NCBI GenBank assembly: GCA_003693705.1
Contig: RBZT01000404.1
Span: 62,001-126,000 of the forward strand
Direction: 5' to 3'
Length of the DNA stretch: 64,000 bases
DNA from: Polymyxa betae
Lineage: Eukaryota; Endomyxa; Phytomyxea; Plasmodiophorida; Plasmodiophoridae
A model generated the notes under the pieces. That model had not been told where the DNA came from. It saw only the letters and a program-made list of their open reading frames with translations, and made no database searches. The position numbers and the translations under genes were made by a program. Below are positions 11,241-22,018 of the stretch, in pieces. The stretch's first letter is position 1; every line of letters begins with the position of its first letter.

Positions 11241-11609
11241 TTAGCTTTTCGTACTCAACGATCTGTTCTTCCCCAGTTGGTTTGCAACACCGTTCAGCAC
11301 CCTGATCTGTGAATCTCGAAATAGGCTAAAGGCTTGGTAGGGAATGTATGTCAATAGGAATACTGTATATTTCTGATGTATAATTGAATATTTGGAAAGA
11401 CCAATGAGGTCAACCGGAAACACGTTCTGCTTTAATTTATTATGAATTTTCGGTGGCATGAATTTGATCGGATCGGTGGCTGCAAGACGTTTGGTCAAAT
11501 TGGGGGCGAACACTTCGAAAAGTAGATGGCAGGCGCCATCATCGGAATTTACGGTGTTTTCCCACATCAGATTGCACGTTCTATCGACGTTTTTCCTCCA
11601 GGAACTCAT
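11241..11609 (-). CDS. Hypothetical protein, single ORF
   Basis: A 122-codon intronless frame starting MSSWRKNVDRTCNLMWENT, basic, with no signal peptide or clear membrane helix. I recognise no domain. It sits between the two inverted repeats noted at 10441 and 12028, so it could belong to a transposable element. It may also be chance in an AT-rich region. Confidence 0.25.
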   Translation of the reverse strand: MSSWRKNVDRTCNLMWENTVNSDDGACHLLFEVFAPNLTKRLAATDPIKFMPPKIHNKLKQNVFPVDLIGLSKYSIIHQKYTVFLLTYIPYQAFSLFRDSQIRVLNGVANQLGKNRSLSTKS

Positions 11610-12027
11610 CTGATCATGAATCTGTCATGAGAAACAATTTGCTTGCGACGCTTATTTTACAATGCAACATTCGGTCCATCTTTGTTGCAATGGAGAAGTG
11701 GATCGGACGCAGATCAGTCAACAAACGGTGATTGCAATGTGCAGGAATTTGAAAAAAGTTTAGGTGGGTTGGACATACGGTGCTTTGCCGGGCTTTGAAA
11801 TTGAATCACAACAGGTGTAATGGACCAGAACTATTATATATATTTATATAAAAGGATGTTTAGAATTTAAGGGTGCAAAGCTACAGAAGGAAGATACAAG
11901 GCTTGGAGAGTATCGCGATAGAAGAATACAAAAATAGGAACACACAGGAGTACGACGAGTAGACGAAGACTACGAAGGAGACAGAAACTGTGAAGACGAG
12001 GCAGAACAGAGTTTTAGTCTAAAACGG

Positions 12028-12053
12028 GCGTTAATTGAACTGAGCTACCCTCA
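12028..12053 (-). repeat. Inverted repeat copy B with tRNA A-box-like core
   Basis: Partner of the repeat at 10441-10466, on the other strand, with two mismatches. Both copies are followed by pyrimidine-rich tracts in the same relative order, but base-level similarity fades. A TATA-like AT tract (TATATATTTATATAAAAGG) lies about 180 bp further along in the direction of the repeat. Confidence 0.6.
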
Positions 12054-13092
12054 TTTCAATGAAGTTGATGTATTATCATGTGACAGACTGACAGCAGTAG
12101 GAACTGCAGTGCAAGCAGGCACCGCCCTGCTGAGCTGCATTCTGGGGTTGCGCTCATGAGTCATGACAACAAGTGCCCGTGAAGATGAAATGCTACTGGG
12201 AATCGCTATCAGTTTATTAGAGGAACTCAATAGAAAGCATGGCCGTCAGCGGCTATTGCAAATGAGCAGCCCGCCTGCGTTAATCGCCAGTTTCAAGGCT
12301 TGATACAGGCGGACGAAGTAATGATTTCCTCGCAGCAACCGAACGAAGAAGCGCCTGAGCCAGCCACTATCTCGAAACCCATTGCACTCGTGTCGCTTCG
12401 GCTAGTCCTTCAATTACTGAACCTAACACGTCTGCAGCGCAGCGGCAAGTGAAGGGCGTCAGGCAACAAGATGACTACACAAGTTTGGTTATGAATTCCA
12501 GCACCACAAACAAAGCCACAACGTTGACGTACATGAAAGACCGGATGTTGTGGCTTGTCGAAAAAATTCCTTGACCGCATGGAACAGAGGGGATAATCTA
12601 AGGCTATAAGCTTGTAAAACGAGAAGTTTTCATCGGAAAGCATGCGATTGGACTTAGCTCGAGAAAGTCGATATATCCGCAAACCACCAAATAACGCTCA
12701 ACTGCTGTTTAATGTTGAAGATTTTCTCTGGATCTTTTCATTTGTTACAGGTAGGTCTAAAATTACCATACAAAGATTTTTAACAAATTTTACCAGACAA
12801 GGAATTTAACCGCCAAAATACAGTCAGAGCTTACAGGGTCAATGGTCAGAAGCTCATTATGACTGGCATGTAGAAATACAGCAACCATTTGAAGGCAGTA
12901 GTATTACAATCTCTGTTCTACGAATGCGATGACATGTTGTTGATGTTAGCAATTGGCATATGAAATAGCAGTCAGCAAACGGCGACTATTGCTACATCTT
13001 CAGCATAAAGTTTGTTGTAGGTTAGCTGTGAGACCATTTGATGACAAACCAATCTGGATCGTCAAATGAGTTGAATAATGTTTTGATAGTTT
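12054..13092. other. No convincing gene
   Basis: About 1 kb. A 90-codon minus frame at 12410-12682 (MRIYRLSRAKSNRML...) shows nothing recognisable. The rest is AT-rich with no repeats that I can see. Confidence 0.4.
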
Positions 13093-14779
13093 TTATGGAT
13101 TTTGAGCGGAGGAGGATGCCTTATCGATATCGATGGAGACATCGCCTTTCGACAATACATCCCGCTCTTTCACGTTCTTTTCGAATTCAGCCCATGCTTG
13201 CTTCCCGACCGTTGTCTTCTTGAAGCGCGGCAACATATCTGATACGGTTTCAAACACATTCCATAAGAGAAGACGACTTCCCACCATCGTTCATGAGTTT
13301 CTCGATGGATCTCATAGCAGGCACGTAGATTTTGGTTGGATCGACGATATTCTTTGCACTCCCTTCTTTCAGAAGAGCGATGTCTTTGTGGATCTGGGTG
13401 GAGATTTGATCGGGGAGGTTAACCTACCCAAATGACGCTCAACGAGCAACACGATGACAAAGCGAATTACCTGAAGCATGGAGCCATCAATAACATACTT
13501 ATTGTAGATGGCCAAAGCTGCTTCTTTATGACTCATAATAGAGGCCGTATTGATGGTCTCTGTATCAGATCCAGCTTCACTATCACCTGCTGTGGTTGCG
13601 CCTGCTGGTGTTGAAGTCGATAACGACGACTTCAATAGGAATCGCTTCGAGTTCGACAACGATCTCTTCTTGGTTTTGCCGTCCGATACCAGCGTGTGAA
13701 CATCCTTCCAGAACGACAGGTTCTCGACGTTGAATTCGGTTTTCGCATGCTTGAAGAAAGCGTCGAAGTATTGCGGGTTGAGCAAGAATTGATGAATCAA
13801 GCTCTGATTCTCGGCACTGTTACTGAGAGCTTCATTAGCCATACGAACCTGTCTCGCAATCCCATAATGGAATATGATATGATATCCGAACAAGATAAAC
13901 GAGGTGCTGAATGCATAGCCACCAACGACTGGAACCATCGACAGCAATGATAAATAGATGAGATTCGTGAGGAGGAAAATGACGGAAATCTTCTTCAGAC
14001 TTTGTTTGATCCCGATCGAATCGAACACCATTTTCAGCTTGAACGCCATAATAACGGCCAGAGACCATGAGAAGGCGGTCTTCAACATGCAAATCTCCAC
14101 TCTATTCTGCAGCTGAGTTCTATCAGGAACAAGTACCTCGGGATCAACTTACAAACGTTCACAATTGGGATGGTTGCCATCCCGACATTGACTAGCGGGC
14201 ACCATACCAACCTCGGGATGTAGAGCGATGAATCCACAAGATGCCAACAGGATGAAGGCCAGATTAAAGCCCATGAACAGAACACAGAACTTCCTCGAGA
14301 CGAACAATCGCGCTCGTCGAAGCAGTCGCTCTAGTTCGGCTAGTTTCGTCTGGTCTTGCGTATTGCATTGCTCCTGAGTAAAAGTTCAGCAAGCAGATGG
14401 GCATCGATGACGTGCTGTACCTGGGCGTTGACGATCTCGAATTTGATATAGAGGATGAACGCTTGCAGGATGAACGAATCTGTTAAGATTGAATCGGTGA
14501 CAACAAGTGGCACAGCTGCCATCCACGTGATCATGGTCGGTATCAATTGAGCCATTAACACGAAGATTTGATGGATGAATATTGCTATGCCACAGGTTAA
14601 CATGAGCGGGCTATTCCACATTCTACAAATGCCATTTAAGACAACATCATCGGCTGGCAACAGATCAATACTTACTTGATGGGGTATACATGGAAATATT
14701 TATAGTAGTGATAGAGAGCATAAGGCATGTAAACAATAAGCAGAGCATTAATGATGTATAACCATTCGAGATTAATCAT
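13093..14779 (-). CDS. Seven-transmembrane protein with C-terminal RGS domain
   Basis: Six exons (14676-14779, 14421-14622, 14153-14373, 13471-14101, 13285-13423, 13093-13238; introns 46-53 bp) give 480 aa in one closing frame. Seven hydrophobic segments are seen: INLEWLYIINALLIVYMPY, LMLTCGIAIFIHQIFVL, one ending ILQAFILYI, FCVLFMGFNLAFILL, LKTAFSWSLAVIMAF, ISVIFLLTNLIYLSLL and FSTSFILFGYHIIFHYG. The RGS domain follows, starting NPQYFDAFFKHAKTEF and VENLSFWKDV. It is interrupted by a Ser/Thr-rich insert and resumes with AIYNKYVIDGSMLQ, VNLPDQIS and MLPRFKKT. RGS domains speed GTP hydrolysis by Galpha, so this is a receptor-like regulator of heterotrimeric G signalling, similar in layout to plant RGS1 and some fungal 7TM-RGS proteins. 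The ligand is unknown. An additional upstream exon cannot be excluded. Confidence 0.85.
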
Positions 14780-15144
14780 TGCAACTATTAGTCTCTAATG
14801 GATCCCGATTCAAGATCCGAAACAGTGAATACACGAAGGTACCGCTCGTAATGATTCTATCCCGAAAAAAAATCTGATAGATCGAATTCATCCACACGTA
14901 CAATCAGGAATGTTTGACTAATGGCCTTGAAGATATTCGATGGATGATGCTCTTGGCGTACAGATAAATGGCTCATCTATTCGCTATTAGATCATTCTCT
15001 ATCCATCAGATATGTTTGACAATTAGCGGAGATACACGATAAAAATAGATCTTTTGTAGTGGAATCTTTCAAAGCGATGATAAAACGGGCTTTCAATCGA
15101 AGTCAACCGGCTTTTCGGTCACTGAACCGAAAAACATTATTTAA

Positions 15145-15594
15145 TTGGCAAATCATGTACGTAAATATGTAGTTTGTCGATTGTCTATACAAACAAGATC
15201 TGTAAAACTGTTTAAAAAAAAGTCGAGCACCGCTTGGCTGGATGTTTTTTTGTGTTTGACATTTTTATTTGCATTAGTGATTGGTGTTTACCAAATGATA
15301 TCGGCGTATAGAATGTGCCTGATAAGTTTCGGTTATCCATTCTTAGACACCAACTTCCTATCGCTCAGCAATTGCAAAAGCGTCCTATCAGATGCACAAA
15401 TACATCAGCCTGAAGACATCGGATCAGAGATACCACAGAGACACAAAACTGTGTATGGATCGCATGCAGCCAAGATGGAATTTTCTAGAACTGTCCTCGC
15501 CTGGATCTCAAGATCCGTCATGATCCCGAACTGGCTCTATCACCGACATCCCCCAGACAACAAACCACCAGATTACGAACAAAATCAAGCATGA
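15145..15594 (+). CDS. Hypothetical single-pass membrane protein
   Basis: 149-codon frame. One strong membrane helix (AWLDVFLCLTFLFALVIGVY, about aa 29-48) follows a basic segment KLFKKKS, suggesting the basic side is cytosolic. The C-terminus is Pro-rich (PPDNKPPDYEQNQA; PPDY is close to a PPxY motif). No family recognised. It ends ~180 bp before the flippase start on the same strand. Confidence 0.4.
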   Translation: MANHVRKYVVCRLSIQTRSVKLFKKKSSTAWLDVFLCLTFLFALVIGVYQMISAYRMCLISFGYPFLDTNFLSLSNCKSVLSDAQIHQPEDIGSEIPQRHKTVYGSHAAKMEFSRTVLAWISRSVMIPNWLYHRHPPDNKPPDYEQNQA

Positions 15595-15777
15595 CCTTAG
15601 GACCGCCCAAGAAGCAGTTCATAATCGGTCATTTCATTGGATTTGGTTCCGATATGGCTGGTTGAAATCAGCCCCTGGAGCCGTCAGCCCAAGTCCTGTT
15701 GCTGATAGGATGCATGCAACTTGTCGAGAATCGTAGTCGGTCACAGAAAAGCCCAGATCCTGTTTTGATCAGCGGTC

Positions 15778-18700
15778 ATGAATGGACCGGAATCAGCCGC
15801 TCTTTCGCCGCCGCCGTCGCCAGCGTTGGCATTATCGGTGCCTGATTTGCCATCATCAACCGAATTTCGAAAGGAGAAACCCAAAGCTCCAACCAGGGCG
15901 CTTTCCGTCAACAACCGGGCGGAAAACGCTCCGAAACTGTTTCCTTCAAATGTCATCCAAACCTCGAAATACACGCTGCTGACATTTCTGCCAATCAATC
16001 TATTCGAACAGGTAAGCGCCGATCTTCCCATCGCGACAGGTCTAAAATCCCAAATCAGTTCCGTCGCATAGCAAACTTTTACTTTCTGGTGATAATCTGC
16101 ATGAGCATACCGGCTGATCTGGCTCCATACCCCTGGTACACGACAGCCATGCCTTTAGTGTTCATTCTGGCCATTTCTGGTGTCAAGGACGGCTACGAGG
16201 ATTTCCTGCGCCATCGCGAAGACCGCATCGCTAACAGTCGCGTGTTCAAATCAGTCAGTGCCGATGGGACGTTGCAAACCATCAACAGCGGCGGTATCAC
16301 GGTCGGTGACGTGATTCGCGTTGAGGAAGGGCAGGAGTTCCCTGCCGACTTGATCGTTCTGCTGACATCGAAGCACGACAATACGTGCTATGTGAATACA
16401 GCGAATCTGGATGGAGAGGTGACACCGAAGCTGAGAATTGGACCGCAGCTGGGAGATCAATACAGCCCTGAACTGGATCTGGCGCTGCTCAATGGGGCCA
16501 AAGTCGAATCTGGTGATCCATGCAAGCAGCTCGATGGGTTTGAGGGCACCTTGACTCTGTCGAACGGGGCCCAACGGCCGATTGGCGATCGTCAGGTCCT
16601 GCTTCGAGGTGCGAAATTGAGAGGAACGACCTATGTGTACGCTGTGGTGTTTGCCACCGGACCAGAGACCAAGCTCATGCTGAATCGAAACCCGATTCGC
16701 TACAAATTCTCGACGTTCGAGCGTGTCCTGAATCGATGCGTGCTGGCTTCATTGGCAATCGAACTGGCATTGTGCATTATCATGGCCGTTCTGAACCATT
16801 TCCAGCGAGTTGCGACAATATCAGCAGCCGAAATGGCATATTTCGCCGTCGACAACAATCAGGATACATTCGCCGGTGTAAAACTGTTCATCACCAGCTT
16901 CATCCTGTATTCGTTCCTGATTCCGGTTTCACTGTTCGTGACGATCGATTTCGTGAAAATCGGCCAGGCCATGGTCATTGAAATGGACAGTGATATGTCA
17001 ATCCCGGGATCGGATGCCGATCGAGCAGAAGGGGTTCATCGCCTGTACTCGACAGTGAAATCATCGAATTTGAACGACGAATTGGGACAGATCGAGTATT
17101 TGTTCACAGATAAAACCGGGACACTAACCTGCAACCGGATGGAGCTATCGAATGTGTCTGCAGATGGATTCATTTCGCAGAACAAACGTCTCGAGACCAC
17201 AGCACTCGCTAGCGTACAGCCGCCATTGCAAACCGACCAGCATCGGTTATCGGTTGTTGCCCTGGCCGAATCGGGAAAGTCGGCGCAGGTTCTTGAAAAT
17301 CTCGTCCATTGGGCGTTCAAGAACATCATTGAGAACAGATCGGTGGACAGCATGCAGCCTGTCGATGTCGAGCATCATGCACAGAATCCTCAACATAGCA
17401 ACATCTCTCCCGATGTAATCGCGGCCCTGACCGCAGCATCGCTCTCGAAATCGGAAAAGCGAGTGCAGGACATGCTGTTTTGCATGTTGGTCTGCAACGA
17501 TGTTCAACCCGAAAAGAACGGCGATCGCGTCGAATTTGTATCAGCGAGTCCCGATGAGATTGCATTAGTTGAAGCTCTGGCACGTAATGGTCTACGTTTG
17601 ATATCAGCGGGTCCATCACAGCCCTGGATTATACAACTCGATGCCGCTCCAGAACACACATTCACGTTCGGGCGTATCGCCCAGTTAGATTTCTCAAGCG
17701 ATCGCCGGCGAATGTCAGTCGTCGTGCAGGCCCAGGATGGCACGGCCATACTGTTCACAAAAGGAGCCAGTTCAACAATCGAACCATTCCTGAGCACCGA
17801 TTCGGTCAATGAAGCGACTCTGGCTGAAACGCAAAAACATCTGACCCAGTTCGCCAAGCTCGGATCCAGAACGTTGATGATGGCGTCAAAAGTGCTAGAT
17901 TCGAAACAATTGGAAGAATTCGTCACCGCTTATGAGAAAGCCACAGTTCAGCTTCAGGACCGAGAGAGAGCCATCCAAAGGGCGTTCGGAATGATCGAAA
18001 AGAATCTACAGCTGCTTGGAGCGACGTCAGTGGAAGATCAGTTGCAAGAGCACGTCCCGGAAACAATTGAACAATTACTGAAGGCGGGTATCACAATCAT
18101 GATGTTAACTGGAGATATGCAGGAGACAGCCGTTACAATAGGGCGCAAGTCTCGGATCATCAGCAAAGATTCCAAACTGGTTTTCATTCAGGCGGAAACC
18201 CCCAAACAATGTGCATACCTCTTGTAAGATATAATTCGCTTTAGAGGCTGTGGACTAATTTTGCCAAAGAGACAGGTATATCGCTAAAGCTGATGAGAAT
18301 TTACAGAAATCAAGCGACGACGCGAAGAAAGGGAAGTTGGCCATGGTTTTGAATGGAAATTCTCTCGAGATGGCCATTCAGCATCATTCCGATAAATTCC
18401 TTCGTCTATTCGCTCGCTGTGAGACCATCATCTGCAATAGAGCCACGCCTTCCCAGAAAGCGTTTGTTGTAGCGCTGGTGACATCCAGATTCAAAGGCAT
18501 TACGATGGCTATTGGTGACGGTGCTAATGACGTCAGCATGATTCGAAAGGCGCATGTTGGAGTGGGATTGGTTGGACGAGAAGGCCGACAGGCTGCACAA
18601 AGCGCCGATTTCGTTTTGCATCGATTTAGTCATCTCAGGAGACTACTGTTCGTTCACGGTCGATACTCTTATCAAAGATCAGCTCGAGTGTGACTCCACG

Positions 18701-19864
18701 CTTTTGGCATTTCCTCGTTTTGAGATAATTTTGTGATTTCAGTTTTGCTGACGGCTTTGGTCTGGGATCTAATCAGATTTCATTAGGTGGTTCTATTCAG
18801 TTTCTTCAAAAACTTCCTCTACCCATTGCCGCTCTTCTGGTATTCTTGCTTCTCGCAGTTCTCTGGGCAATCGATTTACGATAGTCTGATTATCACCAAC
18901 TTCAACATGTTTTTCTCTTCGCTCCCACCACTCATAGCAGGTGTACTTGAAAAGGACGTGATTGAGAACGCCTTGCTCAAACATCCGGTCGCTTATAAGC
19001 GATTTCGAGAGAATCCCACTTTCACGCTACCCATCTTCTTATCCTGGATGGCTCTTGGAACTTATCAATCTTTGGGTAGGTTTGATTCCAGTCCTGCAAA
19101 TCGGTCTAATTGAATGTGATAGTAATCTATTTCGTTGGGCATGCCTTCTTTTATCCCAGCGAAGGATCTTTATCTTCGAGTGATGGCATCATTTTGGACA
19201 TGTGGACGTTCGGCACCTGGATCGGAAGTGTTGCCATCATCAACGTCAACTTATCATTTTTGATTCGGACCACGAATCTGACGATGGCCACCATCATTTG
19301 CTCTCTTGCTGGAATATTCTTCTATCTCGTATTTTTAGCAGGATATTGCTCTTGGTTCCCAAAAATTGCTCCAAATATGTATGGAATGAATCCGTATATA
19401 TTTGGCACACCAACCGCCTATTTGTACTATTTCATTTCCCTTACACTTTGCCTTGTGCCCATACTCGTCTCCAATCTGTAAGCTTTACCAACACATGTGT
19501 TTTACTTGCTAAGAGCAAGTTGCAGAATCGCTAGAGAATACTACCCAACGTATGGGACAATACTTTCAGATCACTGCACGGATGAAAACCATTCGTCGAA
19601 ACCAGGCGACATCAAGTGCTGCCTGACTGATCATGTTGATGCCGCTACAGATTACAGAGCACAATCTTCATCAGAAGAAGGCGACAAACCCCCAGAAAGG
19701 AAGCTATCACTTCAAAGATCAAGGTCACGAAGTGAAGGTAGCCACTGTTTAATCTGTTACACTATGAAAATGATCTGAAATTCCGCTTAGGGCAACCTCC
19801 ACCTCAGTTACAAGTTAAAATAGATTTCAATCCAGTCGATTCTCCTCCAATACCAATACAATGA
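15778..19864 (+). CDS. P4-type ATPase, phospholipid flippase
   Basis: Aminophospholipid-translocating ATPase. Seven exons (15778-16011, 16059-18223, 18276-18687, 18787-19075, 19123-19477, 19520-19737, 19791-19864) encode 1248 aa. Seen in order: P4 N-terminal motif NVIQTSKYTLLTFLPINLFEQ split by intron 1, TM2 region FRRIANFYFLVIICM, actuator loop LDGEVTPKLR (aa ~195), LIPVSLFVTIDFVK (TM4), phosphorylation site DKTGTLTCN (aa ~428), SASPDEIALVEA, hinge GDGANDVSMI (aa ~880), FSGQSIYDS, and the final membrane helices to a charged tail. The tail is Ser/Arg-rich. The canonical P4 loop DGET reads DGEV here, an unusual change near the dephosphorylation glutamate, which is kept. The 99-bp third intron carries in-frame stops. 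Which lipid is moved is not evident; a CDC50-type partner is expected elsewhere. Confidence 0.93.
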
Positions 19865-19995
19865 TCTATCAAAGGCAACGCTTCTGTCATCTAAGTATAC
19901 ACAGCAATGTGAAAATATAAATTTATCCAATTCAATTTTAGACGCTTGGGTTTACATTGAGATCAATGTATTAGCAACCACAGATGCATAGACCT

Positions 19996-20464
19996 TTATT
20001 TCTCAGACTTCCACTTGTTCAAGGCTTCTTTCAAAGCAGGCGATAGGTTGGTGCTGTGATCATGAAAAATTTTCTCCAAAGCATCGTTTGGTTGCTGCTT
20101 GGACAATTTTTGAAGAAGCGTCTTAAGCGCTTCTCGATCGTGACGGTTGATATACTACAAGAAATTAGCATTGCTAACACGATGTAAAGTCTCTCAAATG
20201 TAAACCGGCTTCAAGGTCATAGAAATACCACTCATAAGCGTCCAGAAATTGCTCATCAAATGGAAACAGAAATCTCAACCCTACATCTTGTTCAGCTGCA
20301 CTATCTTTCTTTTTTAAGGTGTCGCTGCTCATCGAGCGCTTTGACAAAGTACGCTGAGCATGAAGTCTTGCCGAGCTGATCGCCAGACGACGCGTCGCGA
20401 ACATTGTGCAGACTGAGATATGCAAGATGATTGGTAGAAATTGAAATGATAACTGATGGTTCAA
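19996..20464 (-). CDS. Small, probably mitochondrial protein, unidentified
   Basis: An N-terminal presequence-like region (MFATRRLAISSARLHAQRTL) precedes a conserved-looking segment GLRFLFPFDEQFLDAYEWYF. A second exon reads ALKTLLQKLSKQQPNDALEK and SPALKEALNKWKSEK. A 73-bp intron (20133-20205) gives 131 aa in frame; a splice to YINRHDREALK would fit less well. The first ATG (20464) adds a hydrophobic lead; the ATG at MFATRR gives a more typical mitochondrial start. I cannot name the family. Confidence 0.5.
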
Positions 20465-20639
20465 ACTATGACGGGATCAAACGATTGTAACCTTTGTCTT
20501 TGAGTGGCGCGGAACCCCCCTTTAAGACTTGAGGGCTGCACAAATTCCAATCGTTGTCCTCGATGACAAATTGCAATAGAGGATGAATTTTATATAATAG
20601 TTATGTTTGCGCTTCGATTAAGTTACGTTTGCGCTTCGA

Positions 20640-21680
20640 TTAGTGAACTTCGACGGCGGAAGCAATCTGCATTGGTTTACCGTAAACGGATGCAGTATCG
20701 ATTGTGGATGAAATACTCGCTGTTGTAGAGCGGGCAGGCTGAGGTTGTTGCTTCTCAATAGCGGTTAAATGATCCGAAGACTGTGAATCGGGAGACGGTG
20801 CCGGGCTCTCAACTGTAATTTCCTCTGCGCCTGCTTTGAAAAACTGAGAATCGGGAGACGCCGCCAGGATTTCAACTGTAATTTCCTTTGTGTCTGCTTT
20901 GGAAGACTGTAAATCGGGAGACGTCGCCGGGCTTTCAAGTATAATTTCCTTTGTGTCTGCTTTGGAAGACTGTAAATCGGGAGACGTCGCCGGGCTTTCA
21001 ACTGCAATTTCCTTTGTGTCTGCTTCAATAAACTGTGAATCGTGAAACGTCGCCGGGCTTTCAACTATAATTTCCTTTGTGTCTGCTTTGAAGGGAGGAT
21101 CAGGTACAGGTTCGTCACAATTCATTATCACTGGGTCTTCTTGCAATGCTGTACTCGGCCTTAGGATTTCGGTGAATGGACCCTGGCTTAAAGATTCGTT
21201 CGTCTTTGATACAATTGGGCTAAAAGTTTGAGGGCTTGGGTAGCTCGAAGGACAACGTTGTCGTTTTGACTGCGGGCGAAACGATTTGTGATTGTTGTTG
21301 GTGTCATCTTTGTAAAAAATCGGGCTATTTGGACCTGTCAGGCAGGGAAACGGTCTCTTCGTCCCTCGTCTAACACTTTTTGGTTTGGTTTCGTTATCCA
21401 GTAAAGCCAGAATTTCTTCACTAGCGCAATCTTGATCTAACTGATCGCCATCATCTGCAGCCTGTTCACAATCTTCCTCAGAATATACTTCCTCCGTTGT
21501 ATCCGCTTCCTGACTTTGCTGTATAGCATGATCATAGCTTTCAGCTTTTCCGACATTATACAGAACAGGAACGGCGACGGCAATAGCAGAAACCAGTAAG
21601 ACGAAAGCGACAACTCCAGCACAGCCTGGGGTTAGCCTCAGGCGCCCCAGAATCGGCTTCTTCGAATGATCTTGTTGCAT
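20640..21680 (-). CDS. Single-pass membrane protein with 21-aa acidic repeats
   Basis: Intronless 346-aa frame. A short basic cytosolic end (MQQDHSKKPILGRLRL) precedes one membrane helix (VVAFVLLVSAIAVAVPVLY, about aa 24-42). The rest is acidic and Ser/Pro-rich, probably disordered. Near aa 200-300 there are five tandem copies of a 21-residue unit resembling ADTKEI-VESPATSPDLQSS. The topology is type II or tail-out; with no signal peptide the helix would act as signal-anchor. No known domain. The repeats make the length likely to vary between strains. Confidence 0.55.
   Translation of the reverse strand: MQQDHSKKPILGRLRLTPGCAGVVAFVLLVSAIAVAVPVLYNVGKAESYDHAIQQSQEADTTEEVYSEEDCEQAADDGDQLDQDCASEEILALLDNETKPKSVRRGTKRPFPCLTGPNSPIFYKDDTNNNHKSFRPQSKRQRCPSSYPSPQTFSPIVSKTNESLSQGPFTEILRPSTALQEDPVIMNCDEPVPDPPFKADTKEIIVESPATFHDSQFIEADTKEIAVESPATSPDLQSSKADTKEIILESPATSPDLQSSKADTKEITVEILAASPDSQFFKAGAEEITVESPAPSPDSQSSDHLTAIEKQQPQPARSTTASISSTIDTASVYGKPMQIASAVEVH
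20775..21100 (-). repeat. 63-bp in-frame minisatellite, five copies
   Basis: Five diverged head-to-tail copies of a 63-bp unit encode the 21-aa repeats of the surrounding membrane protein. Copies three and four are closest. Because the unit is a multiple of three, gain or loss of a copy keeps the frame. Confidence 0.85.
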
Positions 21681-22018
21681 GCTAAGCTATAAAGTTTTCC
21701 CCTTAATCGTCTATGACGCCCGATGTATGTCAATAATCAAACGCAATCACTGTATAGACAACTGTAAGTATGTATGCATGACCATTTGCGGGGTCCTTTA
21801 ACAGTTACAGTCCACAGTGGGACCAACAAGTTGCCGGCGCCCCTCATGCCAGATCCTTCAGCCCAGATCCGTGTAACATAGGATCAGGCATGGCACTTGC
21901 CGTCAACAGCCTCATGGCTGTTCAGTGCAACTCAGTTCCGACCCGATAATGCACTGTTTTAGGCTTTTGAATTTATATAAGCTTGAGAACGCCTTAATTA
22001 AATATAAACATATATATT
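21681..22018. other. Intergenic, no gene seen
   Basis: About 340 bp between the repeat-containing membrane protein and the 3' end of the OCRL-like gene. It includes AT-rich tracts (TATATATTTTATA) next to the OCRL stop. No open frame of interest. Confidence 0.5.

Noticed and set aside
14655-14676. 22-bp intron in the 7TM-RGS gene
   Set aside because: A 53-bp intron (14623-14675) uses a later acceptor, fits the size class and gives the 481-codon closing frame.
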